Shown here: positions 63,957 through 64,000 of the stretch, piece by piece
Position numbering within the stretch: position 1 is the first letter of the stretch
How the letters are laid out: the number at the start of each line of letters is the position of its first letter
DNA from: Atopobium sp. oral taxon 416
Lineage (GTDB): Bacteria > Actinomycetota > Coriobacteriia > Coriobacteriales > Atopobiaceae
Length of the DNA stretch: 64,000 nt
NCBI RefSeq assembly: GCF_018128285.1
Contig: NZ_CP072380.1
Span: 496,001 to 560,000 of the forward strand
Direction: 5' to 3'
Translations under genes and position numbers: made by a program
Notes under the pieces: model-generated
What the model was told of the DNA's origin: nothing
Database searches by the model: none
The model's input: the letters and a program-made list of their open reading frames with translations, nothing else

Positions 63957-64000
63957 CTGTTAGACCACGATTGACCTGAGAAGGGCCCAAAAGTGTCCGG
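63957..64000. mobile_element. End of another element, continuing past the window
   Basis: CTGTTAGACCACGATTGACC and the next bases (CTGAGAAGGGCCCAA) repeat the left end of the element at 49733 almost exactly, 33 of 34 bases, here just upstream of trmB. The element runs off the window to the right. Confidence 0.7.

Overview
The window looks like chromosomal DNA of a host-associated, fermentative, moderately high-GC actinobacterium of the class Coriobacteriia, most likely the Atopobiaceae (Olsenella/Atopobium-like). This is an inference from gene content, not a database match. Supporting content: several PTS operons, a reverse-domain rubrerythrin with a PerR-like regulator, purine synthesis split into a stand-alone AICAR transformylase and a PurO-type IMP cyclohydrolase, a bacterial Elp3, a 2-domain peptidoglycan-binding protein, and a type II NADP isocitrate dehydrogenase. 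There is one tRNA gene (Gln, TTG) and no rRNA.

Layout. 1-3.7 kb: beta-glucoside operon (GH1 6-phospho-glucosidase, PTS EIIC, EIIB, EIIA). 3.9-7.2 kb: tRNA-Gln, then galE, polyprenyl synthase and a PG-binding protein on the minus strand. 7.4-14.6 kb: a decay zone with broken NAD(P)-binding protein, HxlR regulator, NADH oxidase and 3-methyladenine glycosylase genes, plus an IS1634-like element flanked by a 288-bp target duplication in front of an intact D-2-hydroxyacid dehydrogenase. 14.6-20.2 kb: housekeeping and stress genes (TIGR04076-like protein, phosphatase, SDR, SRAP, COG0523 GTPase, HAD hydrolase, rubrerythrin). 20.4-29.8 kb: PerR, glucose EIIA, purine genes, pyridoxal kinase, the fruRKA operon, acylphosphatase, deformylase-like protein. 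29.9-31.3 kb: decayed IS110-like element. 31.4-44.9 kb: flavodoxin, glgB with a SIS-like protein, malY (frameshifted), proC, a membrane protein, enolase, dCMP deaminase, a mannose-family EIIA with nagA, proA, elp3.

45-60.9 kb is dominated by insertion elements, several of them nested. Survivors in it are a Trm9-like methyltransferase, icd, a small HAD protein and an antitoxin. Two toxin-antitoxin loci are broken here: a RelB/DinJ antitoxin is split by two insertions, and a putative toxin is frameshifted by a 16-bp tandem duplication beside an intact antitoxin. The window closes with a Zn/Cd-type P-type ATPase, trmB and the first bases of another mobile element.

The most interesting biological lead is elp3 (radical SAM/GNAT tRNA cm5U enzyme) facing a gene whose product carries the FSxTRxxxWP-like signature of Trm9/ALKBH8 methyltransferases. 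Together they suggest a eukaryote-like mcm5U wobble-modification pathway in a bacterium. The second lead is the mobile-element record: a 96-bp MITE family with its parent element in the same window, a long target duplication that rebuilds a promoter, and a four-element nest whose target duplications can be read directly.
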